Assembly (NCBI RefSeq): GCF_018390515.1
Contig: NZ_JAHBBK010000009.1
Coordinates: 1-64,000, forward strand
Length of the DNA stretch: 64,000 nucleotides
Direction of reading: 5' to 3'
Source: Mucilaginibacter sp. Bleaf8
GTDB lineage: Bacteria > Bacteroidota > Bacteroidia > Sphingobacteriales > Sphingobacteriaceae
A program made the position numbers and the translations under genes. The notes beneath the pieces are model-generated. The model made no database searches and was not told the origin of the DNA. It was given only the letters and a program-made list of their open reading frames with translations. Positions 35,650 to 45,124 of this stretch are shown here, in pieces; position 1 is the stretch's first letter; each line of letters begins with the position of its first letter.

Positions 35650-38600
35650 ATGAGGCTGATCCGCATACTGTTATTCTTTTTGCTATTTCAGATTGCTCAT
35701 AAAGCCTGTTCCCAAACCACAGTTACCCTAAATCAACAAACCACCAGCTTTGAACCCCTGATTGAGGCTATAAAAAAGCAAACCATATATCGATTTGTTT
35801 ACGATCCTGAGCACCTGCCTAAAAATCAGATAAATATCCAGGCAAGGAACCAGGAGGCCACAAGCCTACTTGATCAGCTTTTATCAGGAACCGAATTCAC
35901 TTATACCCTGCTGGCCAACCACCTGATTGTTATTAGCATGCGTAATGAGAAAGTTGGCCGTACATTAATAACCGGCACCATAACAGACCAATTGGGCAGG
36001 GCACTTGAAAACGTATCTGTGCATGTTAAAGGTAAAACCTTTACTACCGCTTCTGATAGTGCCGGAAAGTACAGTATCAATATATCACCCAGCCAAACCT
36101 TACTGTTCACACACGTAGGCTTTACAACTCGCCAGTTACGGCCGGCTCCAGACAGCAGACAACTCAATGTTATATTATTACCAGATACCGGTCGGCTAAG
36201 CGATATTATTGTAACAGCACTGAACATCCCCAAACAAGAACGAGCAATTGGCTATGCGACTGCCACTGTTAAAGGCAGTGAGCTAACCAGAGCGCGCGAA
36301 GCTAACGTAGCACTGGCTTTGGAAGGCAGGATTGCCGGGTTGAATATAAGCGGTGTTAATGGTGGGCCAGCGTCATCATCCCGTTTACTGTTACGCGGGG
36401 CTACCAGCATGAATGCCGGGCCGCCGCTCCTTATCCTGAATGGTATTCCTATCGATAACACACAGCGCGGCAGTGCCAATGAGTATGGTGGGGCCGATTA
36501 TGGCGATGGCATCAGCAACATTAACCCTGATGATATTGAAACCATAACCGTACTAAAGGGTTCGGCCGGCTCTGCACTATATGGTGCAAGGGCTGCTAAT
36601 GGTATATTAATTATCAATACTAAAACGGGGGCTAAAAACAGCCGGCCAGCGATCGACTACAATTTCAACCTCTCGTACGACCAGGCCGTCAACAATACCG
36701 ATTATCAGTATGTGTATGGGCAGGGGCAGCAAAACAAACGCCCGTCATCTGTTGCCAACGCCATCAACTCGGGAATTTATAGCTGGGGCGAGCGATTGGA
36801 TGGGCAGCCAACCATTCAGTTTGATGGCAACTACTATCCCTACAGTGCAGTAAAAAACAATGCCAGCAGCTTTTACCGTCTGGCACCGGCGCTCACCAAT
36901 ACGATAGCGATAAACGGGGGTACCGGTGATCTTACCTATCGCTTATCGGCTTCTAACCTGCAACATGCCTCTATTTTAAAAAACAGCGACTTAAACAGAA
37001 AGACAATTAATCTGAATATAGGATATGATGTTACCCAAAAGCTGGCTATCAACTTTTACGGAAATTACATTCACGAACTCAATAAAAACCGCGCCTATCT
37101 GAGTGATGCCCCGCTCAATGCAAATTACGGCATTAACTTTTTAGCTACCAGTGCCCGCCAGCAAAGCCTTGCACCCGGCTATGACCCAACAACCGGTATA
37201 GAAACGCCCTGGAACGACGATGTTTACAAAACCAATCCCTATTTTGTAATAGCCAAACAGGTGGATGATGCCAGCCGCAACCGCTTTATATCGGCTACGG
37301 TTGTCAAATACGATATCAGTCCGGATACGTATCTGCAAGGGCGGCTTGGATACGATATCAGTAAAGATCACATTTTGAATGTGGTACCAACCGGAACCGC
37401 CTTTACCGTTAACCAAAAGGGCGTGTTAAACGGCCAATATGATACGCAGATTACCGAATTAAATACAGATTTGTTGATCGCTACCAAGCGCACTGTTTCG
37501 CCTGATGTACATCTCGACTTATCAGCGGGAGGCAACTTCCGGCGAAGGAATTACAGTAATGAGGGTTACACCGGCGGTCAGTTTATTATTCCTTATGTGT
37601 ATACGATAGCCAATTTGGCGAGCACCAGCTTTACCCGGAATTTGCAAAAGTTAATTACCGAATCGGCTTACTACACGGCTGATTTGGATTACAAAAAGTA
37701 CTTAAGCATTTCAACAACCGGCCGGTATGATATTTACTCGACGCTACCATCGGGCAACCGCGGTATTTTTGTACCCGCAATATCAGGCAGCTTTGTATTT
37801 ACCGAGCTTTTGCATATCCCGCTATTAAACTATGGAAAGTTAAGAATGAGCTTGGCTAAAACCAGCGGCGAGCCGGTGCAACCTTATACCACACAACTAT
37901 ACTATGCCACAAACTCATCCATCAATGGCATCCCTTTGGGGAATTTTGGCCGGGAACTGCCTAACCAAAACCTAAAACCATTTACGTTAAATGAATTTGA
38001 AAGTGGTTTTAATCTGGTATTTCTGAATAATCGGCTCAATCTTGATTTTACTTACTTTCACCGCATTACGCATAATGAAATTACCAAAGCGCAACAATCG
38101 GTTACAACCGGCTTTACATCAGCATACGTAAACCTGGGTAAAACCCAAAACTCGGGTATAGAAGTATCACTAAATGCTGCACTGCTTGAGAAAAAGAATT
38201 TTGGCTGGCATGCCAATCTGAACTTTAGCCATGTCCACAACATACTATTGTCAATTGATGGTACCAGCCAATATGTATTAACGGGTACCTATCGCCCGTT
38301 AAATGCCAATACAGCTATGGTGGTTGGCAAATCCATCACCCAAATTATGGCTTACGATTACCGCTACGATCAACAGGGTAATATAATAATTGGCAATGAT
38401 GGCATTCCATTACGGGGCGGACTCAAAGCAATGGGAAGTACGCTGCCTTCTGATTATGGTGGTATAAGCAATACCTTCCGGTACAAAAGTTTCAGTTTAT
38501 CGTTCCTGATTGATTTCCGGTTTGGCAACAAGGTGCTGTCGGCAACCGAGAACTATTCCTACGTATATGGCCTGAATAAGGCAACCCTTGCCGGGCGCGA

Positions 38601-38961
38601 AGGCGGCGTAGTAGCTAATGGCGTATTACCGGATGGCTCGCCTAACATGATTAACGTAGCTGCCTACAATTATTATCCGCAGCTGGCAAGCAACATTTCT
38701 GCTTTATCAGTACTTAACGGAGGCTTTATAAAATTCAGACAATTAATACTGGGGTACGAATGTAAACCGCGTATTTTCAACCATTTTTTCCGGTCTGTGA
38801 GCATTGATTTGGTAGGGCGCAATCTGTTTACTATACTCAAATACACTAAAAACATCGACCCCGAGTCCCAATTTTCGCCTAACTTGAATTATGCGGGTAT
38901 TGAAGGGGCCTCACTCCCGGCTACCCGAAGCTTAGGCCTAAACCTTAATTTCAGATTTTGA
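35650..38961 (+). CDS. SusC-family transporter with N-terminal STN signalling domain
   Basis: A 1103-residue TonB-dependent transporter. The signal peptide ends near KACSQ (about 22). Residues about 25-97 are a secretin/TonB N-terminal (STN) domain (FEPLIEAIKKQTIYRFVYD ... LLANHLIVI), which in such systems binds FecR to relay substrate sensing. Then come a carboxypeptidase-regulatory domain (ITGTITDQLGRALENVSV), the plug (RLLLRGATSMN, DIETITVLKGSAGSALYG) and a barrel ending LGLNLNFRF. It follows fecR by 75 bp. It belongs to the same branch as the SusC at 30493 (both ERxIxYAT and SusD-like_2 partner). Confidence 0.95.
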   Translation: MRLIRILLFFLLFQIAHKACSQTTVTLNQQTTSFEPLIEAIKKQTIYRFVYDPEHLPKNQINIQARNQEATSLLDQLLSGTEFTYTLLANHLIVISMRNEKVGRTLITGTITDQLGRALENVSVHVKGKTFTTASDSAGKYSINISPSQTLLFTHVGFTTRQLRPAPDSRQLNVILLPDTGRLSDIIVTALNIPKQERAIGYATATVKGSELTRAREANVALALEGRIAGLNISGVNGGPASSSRLLLRGATSMNAGPPLLILNGIPIDNTQRGSANEYGGADYGDGISNINPDDIETITVLKGSAGSALYGARAANGILIINTKTGAKNSRPAIDYNFNLSYDQAVNNTDYQYVYGQGQQNKRPSSVANAINSGIYSWGERLDGQPTIQFDGNYYPYSAVKNNASSFYRLAPALTNTIAINGGTGDLTYRLSASNLQHASILKNSDLNRKTINLNIGYDVTQKLAINFYGNYIHELNKNRAYLSDAPLNANYGINFLATSARQQSLAPGYDPTTGIETPWNDDVYKTNPYFVIAKQVDDASRNRFISATVVKYDISPDTYLQGRLGYDISKDHILNVVPTGTAFTVNQKGVLNGQYDTQITELNTDLLIATKRTVSPDVHLDLSAGGNFRRRNYSNEGYTGGQFIIPYVYTIANLASTSFTRNLQKLITESAYYTADLDYKKYLSISTTGRYDIYSTLPSGNRGIFVPAISGSFVFTELLHIPLLNYGKLRMSLAKTSGEPVQPYTTQLYYATNSSINGIPLGNFGRELPNQNLKPFTLNEFESGFNLVFLNNRLNLDFTYFHRITHNEITKAQQSVTTGFTSAYVNLGKTQNSGIEVSLNAALLEKKNFGWHANLNFSHVHNILLSIDGTSQYVLTGTYRPLNANTAMVVGKSITQIMAYDYRYDQQGNIIIGNDGIPLRGGLKAMGSTLPSDYGGISNTFRYKSFSLSFLIDFRFGNKVLSATENYSYVYGLNKATLAGREGGVVANGVLPDGSPNMINVAAYNYYPQLASNISALSVLNGGFIKFRQLILGYECKPRIFNHFFRSVSIDLVGRNLFTILKYTKNIDPESQFSPNLNYAGIEGASLPATRSLGLNLNFRF

Positions 38962-38970
38962 CAATAAGCT

Positions 38971-40572
38971 ATGCTCAAAGCGCTTCAAATATTTTTCATT
39001 GTTGCATTATTAACCCTGACAGCCTGTAGCAAACAGCAGCTGGATGAAACCAATACGGATCCCACTAAAGAAACCGGCGATCGGTATGACCCCAACAGCC
39101 TGCTTTCTACGGCACAGTTCAACTATGCCAACATCGGGTATTATCAGTTGGTTTATCAAAGTACTATGATGCAGGTACTGGCCTCAACTTTTAATTATTA
39201 CAACAATGGCGATAAGTATATAAATTCAGCAAACTATACCGATTACCAGGGCCGCATTTTTACCATCAGCTATACAGAATCGTCGACCATAAGGCAAATG
39301 CAGCAATTAGCCAGGCAAAAAGACAGCACAACTTACAATAACCTGATATCCATAGGTGATATTATGAATGTGCTGATTATGCAAAGAGCTACGGACACCT
39401 ATGGCGACTTGCCTTACTCAGAAGCTAATAAGGCTCAACAAGGCATCAAGTATCCGGTTTACGACCGGCAACAGGATATATACAATACCATGCTGAATGA
39501 TCTGGATAAGGCCTTGAAAAAACTGGATGCTACAAAGCCCAAACCTACTGCCGACTTATTTTATAATGGCGATATAGCTAAATGGAAAAAGTTTGGTTAT
39601 TCGCTGATGCTACGTTTGGCTATGCGCCTTACTAAAGCCGATGTTGAAACAGCCCGCATTTGGGCCGAAAAGGCGGCCGCAGGCGGCACATTCTCTGCCC
39701 CGGACGATAATGCCGTTTTACAGACCGATGCCTCCGTTTACACCAGCCAAAACGGCACTTCGGTAGCCCTGCGCACCCTGTCAGACTACCGGGAAGTACG
39801 CTGGAGCAAAACGCTGATTGATTATTTGCGCAATAATGCCGACCCGCGTTTGGGTGTAATTGCCGAGGTACCGCAGGATGGGCTGGCTAAAAACTCGGAT
39901 GCTTCATTACCAGGGAACACCGACGAGGCCGTGCAAATAGGTATGCCTAACGGTTATGACCTGCTGGGCGGCACTACCGATATAACCCATGCACCCGGTT
40001 ACCCCGGCGGCACTGGTACAGGTAACGATTTTGCTGCGCTGGGAAAGTATTCTCGCCCGCGTACTGCGGTATACCTCAAGCTTGGCGGGCCTATTTTCAT
40101 CATGACCTATGCTGAGTCTGAACTTTTATTGACCGAGGCTGCTGTACGTGGCTGGAACATCCCAGGCTCGGCAACGCAACATTATGCCAATGGCCTTAAA
40201 GGCGCATTGCAGGCAATGTCCCAGATAGACAAACAGGCAGCCATATCACCGACAGCGATCAACCAATATGCCAATACACATCCGCTGAATGTATCGGATT
40301 TGAATAACGCATTAGAAACTATTAATACGCAATATTGGGTTGCAACAGGTACCGCCTTCAACTTTATGGAAAACTGGTTCAACTGGAAAAGATCTGGCTA
40401 CCCAGATTTGAAACCCGTTCAATATCCGGGCAATGTAACCGGAGGGAGCATCCCGAGAAGGATGATCTACTTATCAACTGAAATACTCAATAACTCGGAA
40501 CAGTATAAGGCTGCTGTTGACCGCCTGCAAGGCGGCGATGTATTGACGGCAAGAGTTTGGTGGGATAAGTAA
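38971..40572 (+). CDS. SusD-like_2-type outer-membrane lipoprotein
   Basis: A 533-residue lipoprotein with lipobox LTLTAC (C19 mature). DETNTDPTKETGDRYDP, LMLRLAMRLTKADVETARIWAEKA and AAVRGWNIPGSATQHYANGLKGA (shown as AVRGWNIPGSATQHYANGL) resemble the lipoprotein at 28871, so the two are paralogues. It starts 9 bp after susC and is the last gene of the sigma-fecR-susC-susD set. No hydrolase accompanies it. Confidence 0.92.
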   Translation: MLKALQIFFIVALLTLTACSKQQLDETNTDPTKETGDRYDPNSLLSTAQFNYANIGYYQLVYQSTMMQVLASTFNYYNNGDKYINSANYTDYQGRIFTISYTESSTIRQMQQLARQKDSTTYNNLISIGDIMNVLIMQRATDTYGDLPYSEANKAQQGIKYPVYDRQQDIYNTMLNDLDKALKKLDATKPKPTADLFYNGDIAKWKKFGYSLMLRLAMRLTKADVETARIWAEKAAAGGTFSAPDDNAVLQTDASVYTSQNGTSVALRTLSDYREVRWSKTLIDYLRNNADPRLGVIAEVPQDGLAKNSDASLPGNTDEAVQIGMPNGYDLLGGTTDITHAPGYPGGTGTGNDFAALGKYSRPRTAVYLKLGGPIFIMTYAESELLLTEAAVRGWNIPGSATQHYANGLKGALQAMSQIDKQAAISPTAINQYANTHPLNVSDLNNALETINTQYWVATGTAFNFMENWFNWKRSGYPDLKPVQYPGNVTGGSIPRRMIYLSTEILNNSEQYKAAVDRLQGGDVLTARVWWDK

Positions 40573-40733
40573 AATGCTTTTCTCCGTAACGTAACAGCTA
40601 ACTCTCCTTGCTCTGTAAGCTATATCCGACACATCGCATTTAGCACTTCTGCTAATGACTGTGAAGTTTAAGATGCTCATGCATTTTGATGTTCGCCTGA
40701 CGTTAGCGCTAAATATGCATGCACGAATTATCG

Positions 40734-40741
40734 TATCTTTG
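40734..40741 (+). promoter_or_regulatory. -7 element of the response-regulator gene
   Basis: TATCTTTG followed by TGCC, 85 bp before the start codon at 40826. No convincing -33 box at the usual distance, so this is a half-supported promoter. Confidence 0.4.
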
Positions 40742-40825
40742 TGCCTTTAATACGAATTAACATTAAACCTCTGCATCTGCATGAGGTCAATATTAAGATG
40801 AGCAGAAAGCACAAAGGAAAGTGAT

Positions 40826-41290
40826 ATGGCTGACACTAAAATAAAAGTTTTGTATGTCGATGATGAGGAGAACAACTTATTCTCTTTCAGGGCCACTTTC
40901 CGCCTGAAGTACGACGTATCAACCGCTATCAGCGGAGATGAGGCACTACGTATTCTCTCAAACAAGCAAATTCATATCATCATTACAGACCAACGTATGC
41001 CCGAGATGACGGGTGTAGAGTTTCTGGAAAAAGTAATTGAACGCTATCCGGAGCCTATGCGGATCCTTTTAACCGGCTATGCAGACATGAATGCGGTGAT
41101 CGACGCGGTGAATAAAGGCAAAATTTTCCATTACCTGACCAAGCCCTGGAATGAAGAAGAGCTGGATATGACCATAAACCGTGCTTACGAAAAGTATCAC
41201 GAGAACATCGAGCTGAAAGAAACCAACGAAAAACTTGTCACTTCAAATGACCAGTTAGAATTTCTGCTCAGGCAAAAGTTGCTTTCGTAA
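40826..41290 (+). CDS. stand-alone response regulator (REC domain with coiled-coil tail)
   Basis: A 154-residue protein. The receiver domain (about 6-125) has the acidic pair in VLYVDDEENN, the phosphoacceptor Asp in IIITDQRMPEMTG, and the Lys in YLTKPWNEEEL. The short C-terminal helix (ELKETNEKLVTSNDQLEFLLRQ) has no output domain. Its REC domain resembles that of the REC-kinase at 41716 (shared YVDDE, DQRMP, KPWEE). It converges on the leftward signalling cluster with only 12 bp between the 3' ends, so it probably belongs to the same phosphorelay. Confidence 0.92.
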   Translation: MADTKIKVLYVDDEENNLFSFRATFRLKYDVSTAISGDEALRILSNKQIHIIITDQRMPEMTGVEFLEKVIERYPEPMRILLTGYADMNAVIDAVNKGKIFHYLTKPWNEEELDMTINRAYEKYHENIELKETNEKLVTSNDQLEFLLRQKLLS

Positions 41291-41302
41291 TAAGGCTTAT
41301 CA

Positions 41303-41707
41303 TTAAAAGTGCCGGTGCCTTACATCATAAAGCAACGCTCCCAAGCTTATCTTCGTCAGCGGTTTTTCAAGCGCACTTACTACTGTTTGGTAACCTAACG
41401 CCCGGTTTATATCAATTTCGTTTTTAGTAGAGGAAAGAATATAAATGGCATACTGCTGCTGCACATAAGGAGGTAGTTTTTCAAATTCTTCTATAAATTG
41501 AAAGCCGTTCATTACCGGCATTCTTAAATCCAGCAAAATTATTGTAAACAAATTGGCAGTAGCTAACGTACTGCGAATTGCCTGCAAGGCCAGCGTTGCT
41601 TCTTTATAGATAGTTACTTTCGTGCTTTCATCGTTATGCTCAATAACCTTTTTGGCAATAAAGCAATCCAGTTCGCTATCGTCTATTACAATAAAAGCTA
41701 AATTCAT
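41303..41707 (-). CDS. stand-alone CheY-like response regulator
   Basis: A 134-residue single receiver domain: acidic pair in AFIVIDDSELD, phosphoacceptor Asp in IILLDLRMPVMNGFQF, conserved Ser/Thr in YILSSTKNEID and Lys in ALEKPLTKISL. No output domain. It is 8 bp downstream of the REC-histidine kinase gene and closes the leftward unit. It is of a different REC type from its neighbours (DLRMP rather than DQRMP). Confidence 0.9.
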   Translation of the reverse strand: MNLAFIVIDDSELDCFIAKKVIEHNDESTKVTIYKEATLALQAIRSTLATANLFTIILLDLRMPVMNGFQFIEEFEKLPPYVQQQYAIYILSSTKNEIDINRALGYQTVVSALEKPLTKISLGALLYDVRHRHF

Positions 41708-41715
41708 GTTACCGG

Positions 41716-42810
41716 TTAGATAGACGGAAGAATTACTTTAAATGTGGTACCTTGATTCATCACCGAATTTACTTCGATGTGCCCATTCAACTTCAACAAT
41801 GCCGTTTTTACATTGTACAAGCCGAAACCCGAGCCAACACTCTGGGAAGTTGCACGGTAAAACAAGTTAAATATCTCACCAATGTGGCTACCCAAAATTC
41901 CAATACCCGAATCACCAACTGAAACTGTGGCTGAGCCTCTGCTTATCTCCGCGTTTACCACTACGCTTTTTTCTACTTTGCTATCATCCTGGTACTTGAA
42001 AGCGTTGGATAACAAATTTGTGAAAATAAGTTTTAATAATGCTTTATCGCTACGGAACACCTCCTGCTGATTGACGTTAATACGGAACGATATCTTGCTG
42101 ACATTCGCAACAACGCCGAATATCGATTCCAGCTCCTCAAAAAACTCCGTGAAATCTATTTCCTGTAAATGCAGCTCGCCGCGTTGCAACGAATAATAAT
42201 CGTTCATATTCAGCACATACGTATCCAGCTTTTGCAGGGATTTTTCCATGAGATACAGCATCTCTTTCATCTCGTTCAAATCTGAAATATCCCGCGCTAT
42301 ATTAATAGCCCCTAATATGCCGGCAATGGGCCCCCTGATATCATGACTTACACTATAGGCGAACCTGTTTAACTCATCATAAGCCTTTTGCAGCTCGGTA
42401 TGTTTAACAGCCAGCAAAGTATTGGCCAGATAAAATTTATTCGCTTCCTCAATAGCAGAAATCACATCGGCTTCCTCCCAAGGCTTTTTGATGTACCTGA
42501 AGATGTTGCCACGGTTAATAGCATCAATTACCGATTCCACATCGGTATATGCGGTAATCAGAATACGGATTGGCGACGGATGACTGATACGTATCTGCTC
42601 AAAAAACTCGACCCCTGTTTGCCCGGGCATACGCTGATCGCAAAACACGATCCGTATATCGGGGTGATTGTTGAGATGGTCAATCGCTTGCAGTACGTTT
42701 ACCGCCGTAAAGACCTGATATTGAAACCGCAGAGACGCTTTGAAACCAACCAGGTTTTCCTGCTCATCATCCACATACAATATTTTAATTTTTTCTGTTG
42801 CAGTTGTCAA
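41716..42810 (-). CDS. REC-histidine kinase hybrid
   Basis: A 364-residue soluble protein with a reversed layout: N-terminal receiver (about 7-128; ILYVDDEQEN, VFCDQRMPGQTG, YIKKPWEEADV), a short helical linker, then a HisKA-type domain with the phosphoacceptor His in AYSVSHDIRGPIAG, and HATPase_c with VGDSGIG and SGFGLYNVKTAL. No membrane segment, so it takes its input by phosphotransfer or protein contact, perhaps from the membrane kinase 83 bp upstream. Confidence 0.92.
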   Translation of the reverse strand: MTTATEKIKILYVDDEQENLVGFKASLRFQYQVFTAVNVLQAIDHLNNHPDIRIVFCDQRMPGQTGVEFFEQIRISHPSPIRILITAYTDVESVIDAINRGNIFRYIKKPWEEADVISAIEEANKFYLANTLLAVKHTELQKAYDELNRFAYSVSHDIRGPIAGILGAINIARDISDLNEMKEMLYLMEKSLQKLDTYVLNMNDYYSLQRGELHLQEIDFTEFFEELESIFGVVANVSKISFRINVNQQEVFRSDKALLKLIFTNLLSNAFKYQDDSKVEKSVVVNAEISRGSATVSVGDSGIGILGSHIGEIFNLFYRATSQSVGSGFGLYNVKTALLKLNGHIEVNSVMNQGTTFKVILPSI

Positions 42811-42893
42811 GATCTAAATGTTTAATATATGTTACCGCTATATCTATTAAACCAATCAGGAGTAATATTGCTTTAACCTGTTGCTGCTATTTG

Positions 42894-45059
42894 TTATAAT
42901 ACTTTAAAAATAATTGGTAAAGTTATCCGAAACTCAGCGCCCTTACTCGGAGAACTGATAATATCAATTGTACCACTGTGCTTTTTAATCGTGTTGTAGG
43001 AGATAGACATACCCAATCCTGTGCCTTCACCAACATCTTTGGTGGTAAAGAATGGCTCAAATATTTTTTTCTGCACCAACTCATCCATCCCTATCCCATT
43101 GTCTTTCATCACAATATACGCATTTTCCTCATCGCAAGTTGTCTTGATAAACAGTTCACCGCCTGTATTTTCACCAAATTGCCGATGAATAGCGTGAGCA
43201 GCATTCGAGATCAGGTTCAGAAACACCTGATTTAATTTACCAGCATAACATTCCACCTTAGGTAAATCTCCGTACTCCTTAATCACCTTTACTTTATTAA
43301 GCATATTATTGGCAATAACCAATGTGGATTCCAGCCCCTCATTAAGGTCAGCCAGCGTAAGATCATCCTGATCCAGCCGGGAGAATACCCGTAATCCTTT
43401 AACAATCTCGGCTGTGCGGTTTGCGCCCTCACGAATGCCTTTCATCAGATGCTTAACTTCCATGGTCAGGTATTCAAAATCAAGTTCTTCCTTGTAGCTG
43501 GCTATCTGCTTCTGCTTCTCGCCCAATGGCGCGTCCGAGAAACCGACTTTTTCGATGGTTTCTATGGCCTCGAAAATCATGTCAATATCGCGACTCAATG
43601 GCTTGATGTTAGATGTAACGAAGTTGATAGGGTTATTGATCTCGTGGGCTATACCGGCTGTAAGCTGACCCAGCGATGCCATCTTTTCAGACTCCACCAA
43701 CTGTGCCTGCGCCTCTTTCAGCTCCTCAAGGGTTTGGTTCAATTCCTCGTTAGCCTCGCTAAGTTCAAAAGTACGTTCATTTACTTTAGCTTCGAGTATC
43801 ACGTTCTGTTCACGTATAATGCGCTCATTTTCTTGTAAAGCGTGCAAGGCTTCTTCTTGCGACTTCTCCTTTTCGGCCTTAAAAACATTAATCTTATCGG
43901 CCAGCGCAAAAGATAGCATTACGGCTTCGAACGCGGATCCTATCAAAAGCGATGAGGCAGTGAACTTGTTATAAGGAATAACAATATTGAAATCTTTCAA
44001 TACATAAATAACCACACAAACAATAAACACCGACCATGCTATCAGAAAGTACTTGGCCGCCCGGAAACCCCGGAATGCTATTGTTATCGCCATAATCATC
44101 ACATATATGGCACTCAACATGGCTGCTGCCAGTATAAGCGTATAACTGGTATTAAAATATCCGCCTAACGCAAAACCAATCTGAACAAGATAAACGGCCC
44201 AAAACACGTAAGATACCTTATACAGAACCGGCGTATATTGTTTAGCTGCAAGAAAGTTCTTAGCAAACTCAATTGCAGCCAAACCTATAGCAGCAGAGGC
44301 GATATAGATGCTTAAGTTGGCAGCCGTAGGATGAGTTGGTATCACGAACCGGAATAAATAACCTTCCAAACATGCCTGGGTTAAGATCACAATCAGCAAG
44401 TAGGATACGTAATACAGGTAGTTGATATCTTTTACCGTAACATAGATAAACAGGTTATACAATAACATAACCAGAATAATACCTGCATATATACCGAACA
44501 GGATATCGGTCAGCATCGAACTGACCACGGTTTCTTCAAACGTACCTGCATAAACGGGCAGCACCAGCTGTTTATCACACTTAATGTGAAAATAAAAAGT
44601 GCCAGATTGGCCCGGGTCAATATCAACTGGATAGATATAATTCTGATGGCGGATAAATCTGGAATTAAAAACCATACTCTGCCCGCTTAGGTTAGAACTG
44701 ATAACCCTTTCACCTTTCAACTGAAAGAATTCAATCTTGTCAATCAAAGGCTCAGCTATTTGAATACCCAACCTTGCCGTTTGCAGCTGATTACTTATAG
44801 TAAACCTGATCCAATAGGAATAAGGTGTAATGCCTAAATTAGGAAACTGGCTTTCAGACCTTTTGAAGTCCTTGGAGCGAAGGGCTTGCTGTAAGCTGAT
44901 ATTCGAGTTAGTATCTACCAACAGTTCCAGCTTATCGCCTATCGAACTTAAATTTCCGTTAAGCTTTACTTCCTGTTGGCTGAATGCCTGCCGGCAAAAC
45001 AATACCAAAAGGAAGCATACAATATAACACAGTTGTTTATACATGTATCTGATTTGCAT
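42894..45059 (-). CDS. 7TMR-DISM sensor histidine kinase
   Basis: A 721-residue membrane kinase. Signal peptide (VLFCRQAFSQ), periplasmic DISM-type extracellular domain (about 30-175; FPNLGITPYSYWIRFTI, FYFHIKCDKQ), seven membrane helices (about 185-385), a coiled coil (EEALHALQENERIIREQN onward, about 395-460), HisKA with the His in LTAGIAHEINNPINF, and HATPase_c with MKDNGIGMD and GEGTGLGMSISYN. Such sensors often bind carbohydrate-like or small-molecule ligands outside the membrane. It lies 65 bp after the ThiF-nitroreductase gene in the same direction. An alternative start is the sixth residue Met. Confidence 0.93.
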   Translation of the reverse strand: MQIRYMYKQLCYIVCFLLVLFCRQAFSQQEVKLNGNLSSIGDKLELLVDTNSNISLQQALRSKDFKRSESQFPNLGITPYSYWIRFTISNQLQTARLGIQIAEPLIDKIEFFQLKGERVISSNLSGQSMVFNSRFIRHQNYIYPVDIDPGQSGTFYFHIKCDKQLVLPVYAGTFEETVVSSMLTDILFGIYAGIILVMLLYNLFIYVTVKDINYLYYVSYLLIVILTQACLEGYLFRFVIPTHPTAANLSIYIASAAIGLAAIEFAKNFLAAKQYTPVLYKVSYVFWAVYLVQIGFALGGYFNTSYTLILAAAMLSAIYVMIMAITIAFRGFRAAKYFLIAWSVFIVCVVIYVLKDFNIVIPYNKFTASSLLIGSAFEAVMLSFALADKINVFKAEKEKSQEEALHALQENERIIREQNVILEAKVNERTFELSEANEELNQTLEELKEAQAQLVESEKMASLGQLTAGIAHEINNPINFVTSNIKPLSRDIDMIFEAIETIEKVGFSDAPLGEKQKQIASYKEELDFEYLTMEVKHLMKGIREGANRTAEIVKGLRVFSRLDQDDLTLADLNEGLESTLVIANNMLNKVKVIKEYGDLPKVECYAGKLNQVFLNLISNAAHAIHRQFGENTGGELFIKTTCDEENAYIVMKDNGIGMDELVQKKIFEPFFTTKDVGEGTGLGMSISYNTIKKHSGTIDIISSPSKGAEFRITLPIIFKVL

Positions 45060-45060
45060 G

Positions 45061-45118
45061 TAAGGCTTATCGCTGCCTTATTTTTCTCATTATTTATACG
45101 TAAGGTGTATAAGCCTTA
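45061..45118 (-). repeat. inverted repeat between kinase and ThiF-nitroreductase gene
   Basis: TAAGGCTTAT (45061-45070) and ATAAGCCTTA (45109-45118) are exact complements 38 bp apart and fill the whole intergenic gap. It could be a weak attenuator or an operator. There is no T-run after it in the leftward direction. Confidence 0.4.
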
Positions 45119-45124
45119 GCAAGT

